A program made the position numbers and the translations under genes. A model generated the notes under the pieces. The model searched no databases. It was not told the DNA's origin and saw only the letters and a program-made list of their open reading frames with translations. DNA of 64,000 bases from Ptychodera flava (Eukaryota; Hemichordata; Enteropneusta; Ptychoderidae): contig NC_091940.1 of assembly GCF_041260155.1 (NCBI RefSeq), positions 24,165,870-24,229,869 on the forward strand, in the 5' to 3' direction. This document shows positions 34,384 to 60,438 of this stretch, piece by piece (within the stretch, counting starts at the first letter, position 1; the number at the start of each line of letters is the position of its first letter).

Positions 34384-35126
34384 TTAGGGAGCCTTCAGTA
34401 ATTACAGGTGGGGTGCGCCGGGGAATATGGGGGGGGGGAAGGATCACCTTTAGAAAATGTCCGGGGACGTTTTTATTAACCTATCTTGTGTGAAGGTCAC
34501 TTGTAACAGAAGCTGATTTTATGCCCAAACCTTCGATTGTCCATGTGATATTTCCTCTATAGGAAATCACCGACGAAATACATTGATTCTTTTGAATACA
34601 TACACATTATCAACAAGCTTCACAAGCAAATAAGATGCAGTGATCTCTTACATTAGACACCTTGAACAATTAAAACTGATGACAGACAAGGTATAAAAAC
34701 ACAGGGGACAGGTGGCGACGTGTATATCAATTACCAAACGTCTATAAATGCACAGATATCGTTAGTAAAAAATGTTCATAGTTCTCTCATAGACTTCCAT
34801 GTATAGTGAATAAACATTTCGGTGGAATTCCAAAATCCAGTTTCTTGCACACGTACACATCCCAACTTGTAACCGCCCTTGTCTAATCAAGTACATTAAT
34901 ATTAATTATCAAGAGTACATAAATACATAGATTTATCTAGTTTTGTATTGAAAAAAATTACTCATAGTTTCCCCATAGACTGCCATGTCTAGTGAATCAA
35001 CATTTCGGTGAAATTCCAAGTCCAACTCCTTGTAAACACATGCACGTTTAATTCCCGCTTAAAGCAAAGTCCATTTACATATATTATCAAACATATATAA
35101 ATGTACAGATATAGCTTGTTTTTGCG
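34384..35126 (+). mobile_element. Composite satellite-bearing element inside exon H
   Basis: It starts TTAGGGAGCCTTCAGTAATT and runs through a G-rich stretch, a unique region (to about 34,700) and two or three ~180-bp satellite monomers. The exon H sequence resumes after it, which gives both borders to within a few bases. It is the reverse complement of the element at 1-1,134. No protein is encoded. Confidence 0.75.
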
Positions 35127-35129
35127 GAG

Positions 35130-35160
35130 GCAGGTGGCATCAATGCCCTTGAATAGTATC
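35130..35160 (+). pseudogene. Exon H relic of copy 3, 3' part
   Basis: GCATCAATGCCCTTGAATAG aligns with the end of exon H in copy 4 (DDVE and stop), and the following TTCGAAAGTACACTAGG aligns with its 3' UTR. Confidence 0.65.
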
Positions 35161-35306
35161 TTCGAAAGTACACTAGGAGAAGTTGCCTTCTTTCCGTAGC
35201 CCGTGATGATGTAATGGGTCCGATGTAATGATATCGCAGGAGAATCATAAACATAAATGTATCATTATGATTGCTATAACCCAAATATCCTATCCTTAGA
35301 TATAAC

Positions 35307-35372
35307 TACTACCACCACCACCATCATCATAGTCATCATCATCGTCGTCGACGTTATCACAATCATCATCAC

Positions 35373-35409
<37 letters not shown>

Positions 35410-35428
35410 GTCGTCGTCGTCGTCGTCG

Positions 35429-35481
<53 letters not shown>

Positions 35482-35484
35482 GTC
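35307..35484. repeat. (ATC)n microsatellite, ~175 bp
   Basis: ATC/ACC/GTC units form one long tract. It opens all three frames of both strands (poly-Ile, poly-Met, poly-Asp), none of which is a gene. Confidence 0.9.
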
Positions 35485-36235
35485 TTGTTGATACTTTCTT
35501 GAAATATCCATCGTGGACAAAGTTCTTAAAACCAAAATCCTAGCATACAGCCAAAATTTGGCCCCAACCCATTACTCATTGTTGTACAATTTATCGATGT
35601 TATTCTATTCATATATGTCAGCAACATATCATTACTTGTGACAATAATTTATGTCATTATAATATTGAACATGTGGGTTGCTCCTTAATATATTATTGTT
35701 TATTCGTGACCATGAGTTTCATCGACATCAACCAGTTCAACCACAAGACTGGTTGAACGAACGATTTTAAATAATATGTCTGTATTTGATACTTTATTTC
35801 ATGTTACCAAGTTAAAAGACGTGGTACTCTTGCCAACATTGAGTATTAAAATTACTGTTATGCAGTATTGTGGTCCTCCGTCCCTTTTGTTTCAATTATG
35901 TAGTTTGACATTTCTTTTTGTGTGAATTTCAATCCACAAGTTAAGTACTTACTTAGAACGTTGTTGAATGATTTGCCTGTCGCTGACTGAGTAGTTACGT
36001 GATTGGTCACTCTGGACGTCGACTGTTCATGGTGTTAGTCAGTTCAGAGCGTGTCTACAGTGGCTGAACCCATTCGGCTCATTCAAGTTGCAATATGACT
36101 GTATAAACTCTAGTACAGCGGATCTTTGGAACTGCAACCAACACTGTAGATGAATGTTGGTAATATGGCCAAACATAGACCCAAAGGAGAGTGCATGGTC
36201 CGAGGTGTGAACGATAAAGTTTTGTGAGTTTTGGA
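35485..36235. other. Downstream flank of copy 3
   Basis: From about 35,980 it aligns with the copy 2 flank at 21,790-22,030. No gene is seen. Confidence 0.5.
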
Positions 36236-36452
36236 ATAAATATTTTCAAACATGTCAATCCATCATCCAATAGGCGAACCCAATTACAGGATGAGGATGA
36301 TGAAGCAATGAGGAGTAAAGTGCCTTGCTCGAGGGCACAACACTCAGCTGGAGTATCGAACTCACCACTCAGGACTTACCGGGTCTGGAACTCACCATCC
36401 TCTGATAGTCCGACCGGTACCCTTACCACAACCCCCATGGTGCCTCCCCAGT
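36236..36452 (-). mobile_element. SINE-like insertion with a B-box
   Basis: On the minus strand it has a GAGTTCGATACTCC B-box-like motif (36,350-36,363 on +) and then TGTGCCCTCGAGCAAGGCAC, a motif frequent in animal SINEs. The copy 2 flank passes from GAGTTTTGGA to GCTGAGTCATTG with no such sequence, so it was inserted after that duplication. Confidence 0.55.
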
Positions 36453-36959
36453 GAGCTGAGTTATTGCACATTTTTACTAGGAATTTCAGTGATGACTGAA
36501 AGTTCGCGTGAAACTGAATCGTTATTTTCAATGTATTGCCATCCAGAGGTTGTCGTCCTCGCAGTGAAATGTGAGTATCTGCACTAGACTGTGTGCATCC
36601 AGAACCAACATTGTCACATGCCTTGTGTATCGAACGTCACATACTCCATAGGATTCAATGGTAACTCGTTGATGACAACGCGGGGCGCATAGTCATCATT
36701 TGACTGAAAGTGAACCGGAACTATTTTCAACTTGACAACATCGGGATTTCAAAATTATAAAATTAAATGTTGTACATAGGAAATACAATGTTTACAAAAT
36801 TATGCGGAAAAAAATCAATAAACCGCACAACAGTGATTTAAATCGTTTTATTTTTTCAATAGATATTCGTCTAACACGGAAATAAAGCATAATTGTCATT
36901 TGTGTGTAAACCCAAAAATGCAGATTGAAAACTATGCGAGAGAGGCATGTAATAAAACA

Positions 36960-37074
36960 TTATAGCCCAAACATTGGACTATCTACCCTCGAGGCAGGAG
37001 ACCATTTGCCCGAAGTAAGGAGGGCAAATGGTCACCTGCCCTCAGGTACATAGTTCCGTGTTTTGGCTATTATA
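36960..37074. mobile_element. Hairpin MITE, ~115 bp
   Basis: Arms of about 52 bases are near-perfect reverse complements (GACCATTTGCCC pairs with GGGCAAATGGTC; TTATAGCCCAAA with TTTTGGCTATTA), with a loop of about 10 bases at 37,012-37,021. Confidence 0.65.
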
Positions 37075-37210
37075 CTTTTACTTTTCCTGCAATTGGACTG
37101 CCACAGAAATTCAAATTTTGAAAATTGTCGTTCAGTTCAAAAAAGAGAAAAAATAAATCAATGATATATTTAATCGGAGTAAGCTGCATTTACCCGCTGC
37201 AACCAGAATG

Positions 37211-37277
<67 letters not shown>

Positions 37278-37303
37278 TCTATTCGTTTATTTATTTATTT
37301 ATT
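37211..37303. repeat. (ATTT)n microsatellite
   Basis: About 23 ATTT units with one or two interruptions, at the same position as 22,326-22,381 below copy 2. Confidence 0.9.
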
Positions 37304-39190
37304 ACTCAATTTCGTACTTATGTATGCATGAACAGACAGCAAGATGAAAAGATGTGGTCCAAATGATTCACTATATAATTTTCCACAAACTCCAACCAGA
37401 GGAATGTCTCTTTTGAAGCTAGCCTTTGGCCATACGTTTTGCTTACGAGCATAACACTAGCAAATACTGAGAAACGGACACTTTGCGAATGTGAAGAGGT
37501 ATGTCTTTCCGGTCATATGTACGAGAATTGAATGTTGGACAAGTGCGTTGTCTAAGATTATGTTGACGACTTGAAAATATAGAATAGACGCACTGAACCT
37601 GCTTTAAAAGATAAGTGGTATCGAGCTTACTTCAGAAACTTGAAAGACGCGATAAGCAGGTACTTTGCGAAGGAAAGCCTAGGCCTTCGGGGCAATGAAA
37701 CAATCGACAGTGCGCAGTCCACTGACTTGCTTGTGTGAACTACATTTGTATGTAGGAACACCTATGTGTTGTATTTTGTAATTCTCGCGAGACTGAGATT
37801 CACTATGACGCGCAATCAGACACAAATGCTCTTATTCAAAGCACGCGACATGGATTATTCTGGATCTATTTGCCACTTGTACTTCCGATGCGAGCTTCTT
37901 TCGCGTAGCCTTTATTACAACAATAAAGATCACAGGCCAACAAATCTAGGAAGCTTTGCAATACAATCCGATACAGGACGTGTTCAAAGAATGTGAACAG
38001 ATCAGACAGGTGGCAAGACACCAGTCTTACCAAATCTCTCAGGCCCTGCAAAGGCGGTTTATTTTTAGCATAGTTCATCTGACTGTGATTTCAGTAATCT
38101 TACATCCGTCGTGAAATTATGTTTCACAACATTTTACAATGCTCATATTGTAATTATTGTTGTTGGTTGGCAAAAGTGTGTTTTGCATTCCTACAATCTT
38201 TTCACTACAACAAGTGACTCTGAAATAGGACCAAACGTACAGAACAAAGCCTTAGGTTGATGGTACCGATCTAACGACCACATGTTTGACCTCGTGACCT
38301 AGCACGTATTTGCAATAACACCAATTGTTGCTCCAGTAACAAAAAAAAAACGTGGTGAAGTGACGACTTCACTCAAGATTCAGACCCATGGAAATCTCCC
38401 AAGTTTTCCAATATATATATATCTTTGAAGTCATTAGGCTTAGTGCTGAAATCGGCTGTTGGGTTGACATGTCGGAGTGACAAAAAAAATCTTTGCATTG
38501 TTCGTCTAGTAATCAAGAGTACTCGTGAACAATGTGCATTGTGCAAGAACAACGATGCATTGTCACGGAGCACCTGTCTTAACGTCGCTGACCTCTTTTC
38601 ACCTATGATACGCCGAAGTAGTAGTCAATCCTACACCCAGGATAGAAACGTCAGTAAACTCAGAATTGCAGGCTACAAGTGATTGTTGATCAACGCTTCA
38701 TGCTTCAATGAATTGCCGACTCCGCAAAACCTAAAATTAGATCTTGAAGGCCTACTGCTCTCCCAAGATCTGAAATTTCATTTTCGGATCTCTCTCTTGT
38801 CAACGGAAATATTATAATTTCTCAACTACAACCAGCGGCACAACAACAAAAAATTATTTTTATTGGGTGAAGCCTTGGGTCCTGCATAATCTTATACTGA
38901 TTAGATTGTTGCTGTGAAAGAAGAGTGCCCCGTTTTCAGTAATCTTACTTCCTTCTCATCGCCAGAACCGCTCGAACATATTTACTCGGTAACGTTGGAT
39001 TTTCGGTTCGTCTCGAGTCGAGAAATCGGTTTCTGTTGTTATTTAAATTCTTTACGCAACGTTGATCATAATGCATGACTCGACACGACACTTTTAACAA
39101 ATGAACAGAGTTGTTGTTTCTTGCTTTGCAGCATTTGACAGAATCACTTGTACAGTATGACCTGTCTTTGAGGACACATTTCTGTGGCGT
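37304..39190. other. Intergenic region between copies 3 and 4
   Basis: It is paralogous to 22,382-24,577. The reading frames are not conserved between the two, including the 125-codon minus-strand frame at 38,945-39,322 that crosses the promoter. Confidence 0.6.
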
Positions 39191-39499
39191 CATTTGTTGC
39201 TCTGGTAACCTATTGTTAGGGACGGCAAGTAGCCAATCATAATGGGAATTCAGCTGCCATGTTGGCTCGGATGCTCGCTTCCTTCTTTGTCGTCGTCGCA
39301 AATACCATCCTGGCATAGTCACAAAACTCTCAACGGTTGACGATCATAGCTAACGTTTTGTCGTCTTTTGCCATCCGTCGCTTTCCGTGCCGTTGCGTTG
39401 TAGCCGGCCGACGCAATCGAGCAACTATATAGTGGGATAGAAAAAACTCAGCGACAGCCTTTCGGAAGGAAGTTCATGGATTCTTCACCGCCATAGGAG
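39187..39499 (+). promoter_or_regulatory. Copy 4 promoter and non-coding exon 1
   Basis: CGTCA, the X-box-like GTTGCTCTGGTAAC at 39,196-39,209 and CCAAT at 39,233-39,237 (CCAATCA, a good NF-Y site), then CAGCTGCCATGTTGG. The non-coding exon ends at 39,499 before GTGAGC. Confidence 0.6.
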
Positions 39500-40208
39500 G
39501 TGAGCGTGTCGATACTTTCACCTTGCGTGTTCACAAGTCCATTACTCCAGGGTTGACAAAATATCAAATATTTTTTTCAGAGTTAACGATGATGTTGAAA
39601 GATTTCTTGCGCGTCATTTGGTAATGCGGTTACGATGCTGGTATGTGTATGGGAATTCGTTTGAGCAGAGAACCGAAAAACTGAAATACCCCATCGGGCA
39701 TTTTTAACTTCCTAAAAGTTGGAGATTCAGCCAACATAGGCTGTGTTAAATTTACCGGGAAGAGAGATTGCTTGTAGTGGCAATAACCATACGTTGGTAG
39801 TTAAACTTTTATCTCGGCGATTATTTAATTGCACGATTCGATTTTGTCTGTTTTGACAGACTGCCGTAACTATCTGGGTCAACACAGTGCAACTTGTGTA
39901 ATACCTGTGCCCTTTTACAGTCGTGTCCGCAATATAGAGATCATTTCCTCTAATGTGGGAGAATTGGATCTCCATATTGTACACATTTCTCAAAGGTGTT
40001 AGGTGCCCTTTCGCTGAATGTTGCAATATTACAAATTACTCATAAAAACAACCGCATAACTTAAAAAGAAAAGCAGATGAGCTTACATTTGCAGATTAAA
40101 CCAACATTTCATCACTACCCCATTATCAAAAATTAGTTCCAATTATGTTCATGATGTTCCTTATTTGTAGATTAACAAGGAAGTAAAGTAAATAGGCAAC
40201 AGTTTATA

Positions 40209-40382
40209 CAGTGAAACCTGTCTAAACCGAACCCTGTCTAAACTGGGAACCTGTATATACTGAGCACCTTTTCTAGTCCCTTCCACATAGAATGCCATGT
40301 TTAAGGAACCTCGATAAACCAAACACCTGTGTAAACTGAAGTTTTCTCAGTCCGTTTAGTGTTCGGTTTAGACAGGTTTTCG
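40209..40382. mobile_element. pogo/Tigger-like MITE, 174 bp
   Basis: Inverted ends CAGTGAAACCTGTCTAAACC and, read from the other side, CGAAAACCTGTCTAAACCG, flanked by TA on both sides (40,207-40,208; 40,383-40,384). Copy 3 has the empty site GTTTATATGTATT near 25,305. These features match Tc1/mariner-pogo MITEs. It sits in the 5' UTR intron of copy 4. Confidence 0.85.
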
Positions 40383-40551
40383 TATGTATTTTCCCTCTTG
40401 TAATAATACGTTTATCTCTTTGGTTGGTGTTAAAAGAACAAAAACAAACACCACTGGCAACATTTTAATTGGTTATTTTTATATTAGTTTTGTTCACCAC
40501 GAAAATAATCTGATTAGCGTAAATCAGTGCGAATCATGTCTTTACTTACAG

Positions 40552-40626
40552 GCAAATATCAATACCAGCCAGACTTCCCCAGAACTTTAGTGTTACAAAA
40601 GCGACTGAAGCGACGCAACTTTCAAC
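40552..40626 (+). other. Copy 4 5' UTR part of exon A
   Basis: The acceptor TACTTACAG ends at 40,551. The leader is conserved with copies 2 and 3 up to GCAACTTTCAACATG. Confidence 0.6.
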
Positions 40627-55347
<14,721 letters not shown>

Positions 55348-55384
55348 TACTTTCGACGCAAGTGTTCCTAGTAGTAGCCTTCTT

Positions 55385-55488
55385 TATACTGGAAGATACG
55401 TCGCTAGAGGGCGCTTTCTAACCCCCCCCCCCCCCCCTTATGGGGGAACGTAGGCAGCGCCTGCGAGCGACGGATCTTCCAGTTTACA
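55385..55488. mobile_element. hAT-like MITE, ~104 bp
   Basis: Inverted ends ACTGGAAGATACGTCGCT and AGCGACGGATCTTCCAGT, flanked by GCCTTCTT (55,377-55,384) and GCCTTCTA (55,489-55,496). Copy 1 has a single GCCTTCTT at the matching place near 6,585. It contains a 15-base poly(C). Confidence 0.8.
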
Positions 55489-56062
55489 GCCTTCTATTGC
55501 CAGTAAATCTAAAGGTGGTATGAACAAGGGAATCGTGAACAAACAGTATTCTTTATAATCATTTTTAACCAAAAATATCCAAACCTTAGAAAATAATATA
55601 TGATCGTGTTCATGATCATCAACATTATCGTGCTAAATATTTTGGAGATTTCCGTTGAAAACTAAAATTCTTAAACATAATTTGTATTCTTAAAAACTAA
55701 ATCTCAAGACTAGTCTGCCCACATATATATTTACAGCGGTTAAAAATTCCATATAATTGGGTTTGACGACATTGAGGACGTCAAGACTAAGACACTTGTA
55801 ACCTTGTAGAAACTGATGCTACCAAGGTCATGATCGTCGTGTGTAGCACAATCGAAAGGAAACTAATCAGAAATGCAAGTCTTACAGACAAACGATTTAT
55901 ATAGATGTGATAAAATAATATAAAAAGTTAAATAGTAATAAGATATTGCCAGCTTAAGGCCATTTTTTATAATCAACACCCTTATCAATAACAGAACACT
56001 GTGTCTTGGGTTAATGTTTCTGATTTGTTCATTGCATTTTTTTAAAAATATTTTCCACTTAA
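55489..56062. other. 3' flank of copy 4
   Basis: It aligns with the flank of copy 1 in parts (for example AATAACAGAACAC near 55,988 and 8,468). No polyadenylation signal or gene is identified. Confidence 0.5.
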
Positions 56063-56414
56063 GGTAGAACGCACCTCGGGGACAGATATTCGGACTCTCA
56101 AACTTTTACAATTCTTTTCTGATATACCACTTATGGTGGTTCATTTCAAAGCTCTTGGTGTAAGAAAACTTTTCGCCGGCTTAGTTTTTCGAAATTCAGA
56201 AATGTTATTTTTCTCCATAAAGTTAACACAGGGATGGCGGCCATTTTGATTTTTAAATATCGGTAAATCTTAGGTTATTTGTTTCTCTAGTATCAAAATT
56301 TGCACGGTGACCCTACGATTTTTATTCTTGATTTTGAAAGAGAATGGTTGAAAGATTCCTTAAGGAAATTTTGAGCAAAAGTTTAAGTCTTTCACTTTCG
56401 AGGCACATACTACC
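56063..56414 (+). mobile_element. TTAA-type (piggyBac-like) MITE, 352 bp
   Basis: Inverted ends GGTAGAACGCACCTCG and CGAGGCACATACTACC between TTAA (56,059-56,062) and TTAA (56,415-56,418). The copy 1 flank has the empty site CAACTTAAATGG near 8,532. The interior has GGGATGGCGGCCATTTTGA. Confidence 0.85.
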
Positions 56415-56418
56415 TTAA

Positions 56419-57212
56419 TTGGTGTGAAATTTTACCTCATATCAGTTTAATGTATGCGAGTTGGACAGCAATTAATGTAGAAAAATTAGTGTGCAATCAG
56501 GTGTTTTGATGACCGTGCCATTTGGCTGTTGTAGCCTGTGGTGGCGCTATTTCTTTACCCAGCTGAACCTTGCCAAGGTCTTTGTCATCAGCTGCTGGCT
56601 GAGCAGTTGGAGCAAATCGTCCCGAAACTGGTCACAATAAAACAAAGTATTACAAGGTTACTCGACCAATTTATTCTTTTGCTGTCTTTTAAAGGGTAAA
56701 GTTCCTTTTTGAATAAAGAATTGTGTTTTTCATTTAAATTATGAATAGAGCGTTATGTGTGAGTGTGTAATATTTATGCCTTGGGACTGTCTATACATAT
56801 CGCTAGGCTGCGCATTGTTTTACAATACAATGCACGCGCGAGTGTATATTTAACACTCTCTCTGTAAGCCAAGCTATGTGCTTGTATATCATATTCTAAC
56901 TAGTTTAATAACTTTCCTCGTGACCTTCCTTGAAGGGAAAGTTCACCCTCGAATGGCCAACTTTAGAAACCTTTCCGTCTATACAGCCATGTTAGACAAG
57001 GGAATGATACGACTGTACAGAGGCTAAAGTTGCCTATTTTCTGTTAAACGGCTGCTTGGAGGCGCTTCACTGACACTGAACATTGTCCACGTATCTGCTC
57101 CGATGCAAGTCGAGTTTTCACACTTCCAAAGATCTTTTTGTACGGGCGAAACTTTATCTGGAGTACTTGAACATCATGGAATAACTTCAATAATGGGCAT
57201 ATCTCACTGGAG
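56419..57212. other. End of the duplicated unit, then unique sequence
   Basis: Homology to the copy 1 flank continues to about 56,760 and ends there. From 56,760 to 57,212 no gene or repeat is recognised, though it may include the 5' region of the following LINE. Confidence 0.45.
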
Positions 57213-58004
57213 ATGTATCGAGCAAGAATTGGCTGTTTAACCAGGTACCTGAAGTCAACATGGTGTCCTTTTGTCTTACCCATGCTATTGCATACTAATT
57301 ACCATGGGGTACTTGCGTTTCTTCGTCTTCGTCTCATTTTCATGTTTCTATTTATGAGTGGCAACGTTGAACCAAATCTCGACCTGATACTCGTGCACAA
57401 GCTACGTCAATAACAAAAAGATGATCTGGACACGATTCTGAACTCGTTGTCTGAAATAAAGAGCGATTCCAAAGTGATGAAACGTCGCCTTTCTGCCATA
57501 GAAAGTCGTATGAATACATGTTACACCAAAGACACTTTGCATGCCATTCGTGAGACTACTATATTTCAAATGCGTATCGAATTGACGACGTTGAACATTC
57601 GTTGGAAGGAATAAAAGAGAGTACGGAAGAGCTGACAGAAATGAAGAAAGAAGTGAAAACACCACGATGACAACGATAATAGAAGGGCGGTTTTCGGCGC
57701 GGCTAGTACCATAGATAATATTTTCACACTACAAACTATGGTAACCAAATATCTGATACTACGAAAAGGGAGATTTTATTGTATTTTGATAGACTTTTCG
57801 TTATCTTATGTTAAAAAGATCAGCAGAAGAACGTAGGATAAACCACTTCGTCGTTTTGGATTTGGACATGTATGGATAAATCAGGGTGTAGGTTCTACTG
57901 GGCTGTTTTTATTTCAATTTTAAGAGATTGTGCTCGACAGAGTTGGCATGAGGATATAGAATCATCTTCCAGGTTACGTACATTCTTATTGTGCCTTCAA
58001 ATCA

Positions 58005-58286
58005 ATGCTTGATCCAGAGAAATTTAGAACTGCAATGTCAAGATTCCGTTGTTCGTCACATATCTTGGAAGTTGAGAACGTGCGACACGAAAATGTACCA
58101 GCTGATCAAAGGTTTTGTAAATTTTGTATGAAAAATAGTTATTATTATATCGAGGACGAGTTCCATTTTCTCTCTATCTGTCTACTCTATAGAGACTTTC
58201 GCAATGAATTGTTACCAAACTGGTTTTGCATCAATCCGTCATTCGATGGGTTTATCTCACTGATGAGCACAAGTAACGTGACTTAA
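58005..58286 (+). pseudogene. C-terminal part of LINE ORF2
   Basis: FRTAMSRFRCSSHILEVENV, PADQRFCKFCMKN and EDEFHFLSICLLYRDFRNEL form the zinc-finger-like C-terminal region common in several animal LINE clades. The frame is cut by the MITE at 58,287 and resumes after it. Confidence 0.7.
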
Positions 58287-58525
58287 AGGGATATAGTCGT
58301 CGGAACTGCGCCTGTGCGAGTTTCTTGTTTACAAACAATATATTTCGTGCACGGTATCAAGATGCACCCCATCATCATAGCTGCAACACTTAAATTATAC
58401 GATGATAGATTATGACAGACATGTTTTAACTGTCATCAATCACCATTGTGCCTTGGATACATTGTTGCCATGGGTCGTATGGGTCCCATACGACCTTTGA
58501 GTGCAGTTCCGACGACTATATCCCT
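58287..58525. mobile_element. TTAA-flanked MITE nested in the LINE, 239 bp
   Basis: It begins AGGGATATAGTCGTCGGAAC and ends with its perfect reverse complement, with TTAA on both sides (58,283-58,286; 58,526-58,529). A further inner palindrome is TCGTATGGGTCCCATACGA. It differs in sequence from the other TTAA MITE family of this window. Confidence 0.9.
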
Positions 58526-58648
58526 TTAATTAACCAACTTAGCCCCATTCATTTACTTTGCAATGAAAAGAAGAGCGGACTCTAAAGTCTCTAACACTTT
58601 TTTCTATGGGCCTGTGACCTACTGTTATGAAATAAATGATTGATTGAT

Positions 58649-60438
58649 TGCTTTGGCGTGGCAGTTTTTCTCATGTGCGAACACACTCGTCAGATGTCTG
58701 TAAGTACATGACAAATACAGAGTCTATACATACCTACCGCAACTCACAGAAATGTATCTCACTACGCGTGCGCTTGTGGATATGTTTTCCACGCAGGTTT
58801 TCCGCTCCCGCTGTTTCAATTAATCCAGTCGCTCTCAGCTTAGCTCTACTGAAACAGAAAATATGGTGAGGCATTGCCATGGTGATGCATTCTTCCCTGC
58901 TAGACTATTTTCCCATGACTGCTAAAATGATCTCGTGACTTGTCACACTTGATGATCTCAGCACGTCACAGTACCCCTGCAATGATTCGTGTGTCCACAA
59001 TTTGGAATCTGGTCTGTCGTTTACTTTCTTTCATTTTGTTTTGCGAAATATTTACAAATGCGATATTCCTTTCATTTTGGATGTTATGATGTGTTTTTAC
59101 GATTGTTTTGGGGTTTATAAGCGATTAATGTATGTCACATGCTTTATTTAAATAATATTTGAACATGTGCAAAAGTATATGAACAATGCGTGTCATGGAT
59201 AGATATTAAAAGTTAACTCAAGGCCATAGCGAGTAAATACTTTGTTTCGCGTCCTTCCACGATTAGGTTTTCGGACTTTTTCGCGAAAACCCCAAACAAA
59301 CATATACTGCAGAATTTTCCGCCGTTGGAAAGATTTTGGTGCAATATAAAGCCATGACTTTAGAAATACTTGTTTACATCGAGCGGTCGTACTGTAACCA
59401 TTGTAGGCTACTTTGCTTTGAGATAAAACGGTGCCCTTCAGAAGCGTATCGTCACATGAATGTGTATATTGAATGAGAAGACAGTCAAAAAACGAAGGCA
59501 AATTGATTTTGTGTTTATATATTATATATTTTAAAAATCTACCCCATACTTTCTGAATTTGAGTTGAAGCGAAGCTAAGAATTTAATTCCTTTGGCCTAA
59601 TCAGTAAAATACATTTACGAAGCGAGCGATGCGGAATTTTAGTCGTAAAATATGTTTGATATATGTCAGATATGTCTACATTATATAGAAACTGATAGAC
59701 ACCACTAATCGCGACAAATCCGGATCAAATAAGAGTGAATAAAAATTGATATGTTAGATTAAGTCGTACATACGTTAACGTTCGTCTGATGTCTGGCAGT
59801 ATTTGAAAGAAATGTGCATTAAATTATTTATTTATTTATTTATTTATTTGTTTATTAAATTATTATTTATTCGTTCATATATTATCCATTTTCATATTGG
59901 TTGGGTTGACTGTGAAAAAGCGGATTTCGAAATACGCAAATGGCGATTTAATATAGATGGTACCGCAATCCGACAGGTCGGCCATACACATTTATTAGTA
60001 ACGGACACCAGTTGGCGACTGAAAGTCCCTCTCGTTGCCATGGAAAGCGTTCCGTATCCATGGCGATCGGTCGAGATTAAGGCTCGACGGACAAGCCTGT
60101 GGCGTGGTAATATATTGCCTGCACAGGCATTGCCAGTGAGGAGTCGTGAAAGAGGGTTCAGAAACTTCCAGTGTTATATTTCGACAGTTTTTTAAACGGA
60201 ATCTCGTTTCCGGAGATGGAACCAGCCTTGATAACTAAAGTAGCGGTAAGAATTGTTTAAAGCTTTGATTTCAACCGAATGGCAATTATTTTTTCACGTT
60301 AATTTGATGGATATTTTCCCCTCTTCGTTCCTTGTGTTTCTAAGTTGCGTACACCGTGACGGCGATACCAGCGAGAACCGACGCGGGGGAATGAACCGCG
60401 TTGGTTATGAAGACTTCGGGATAGACGTCACAGATTTT
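58649..60438. other. Intergenic region without recognised genes
   Basis: Open frames such as 59,193-59,501 (minus) and 59,803-60,195 (plus) match no family I know and have no clear start or splice context. A short (ATTT)n tract lies at 59,824-59,862. Confidence 0.4.

Larger units (their letters stand above)
57213..58648 (+). mobile_element. Degenerate LINE with 2A-like ORF1 start
   Basis: In order on the + strand: a hydrophobic stretch and FMSGNVEPNLDL, a decayed 2A-like site (57,350-57,385); a coiled-coil ORF1 piece (LDTILNSLSEIKSDSKVMKR); after a deletion, STIDNIFTLQTMV and GRFYCILIDFS of a reverse transcriptase (57,700-57,800); RRFGFGHVWINQGVG; the Cys-rich C-terminal part (CKFCMKN, EDEFHFLSIC); and NLAPFIYFAMKRR, ending in a TGATTGATTG tail. 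Frameshifts and stops are present. It is a non-LTR retrotransposon of a CR1/L2-like type by general features; the clade is not certain. Confidence 0.75.

Noticed and set aside
35257..35535. Poly-Ile, poly-Met and poly-Asp ORFs
   Set aside because: All three come from the (ATC)n microsatellite.
38945..39322. Minus-strand 125-codon ORF upstream of copy 4
   Set aside because: It crosses the promoter block and is interrupted in the paralogous sequence above copies 2 and 3.
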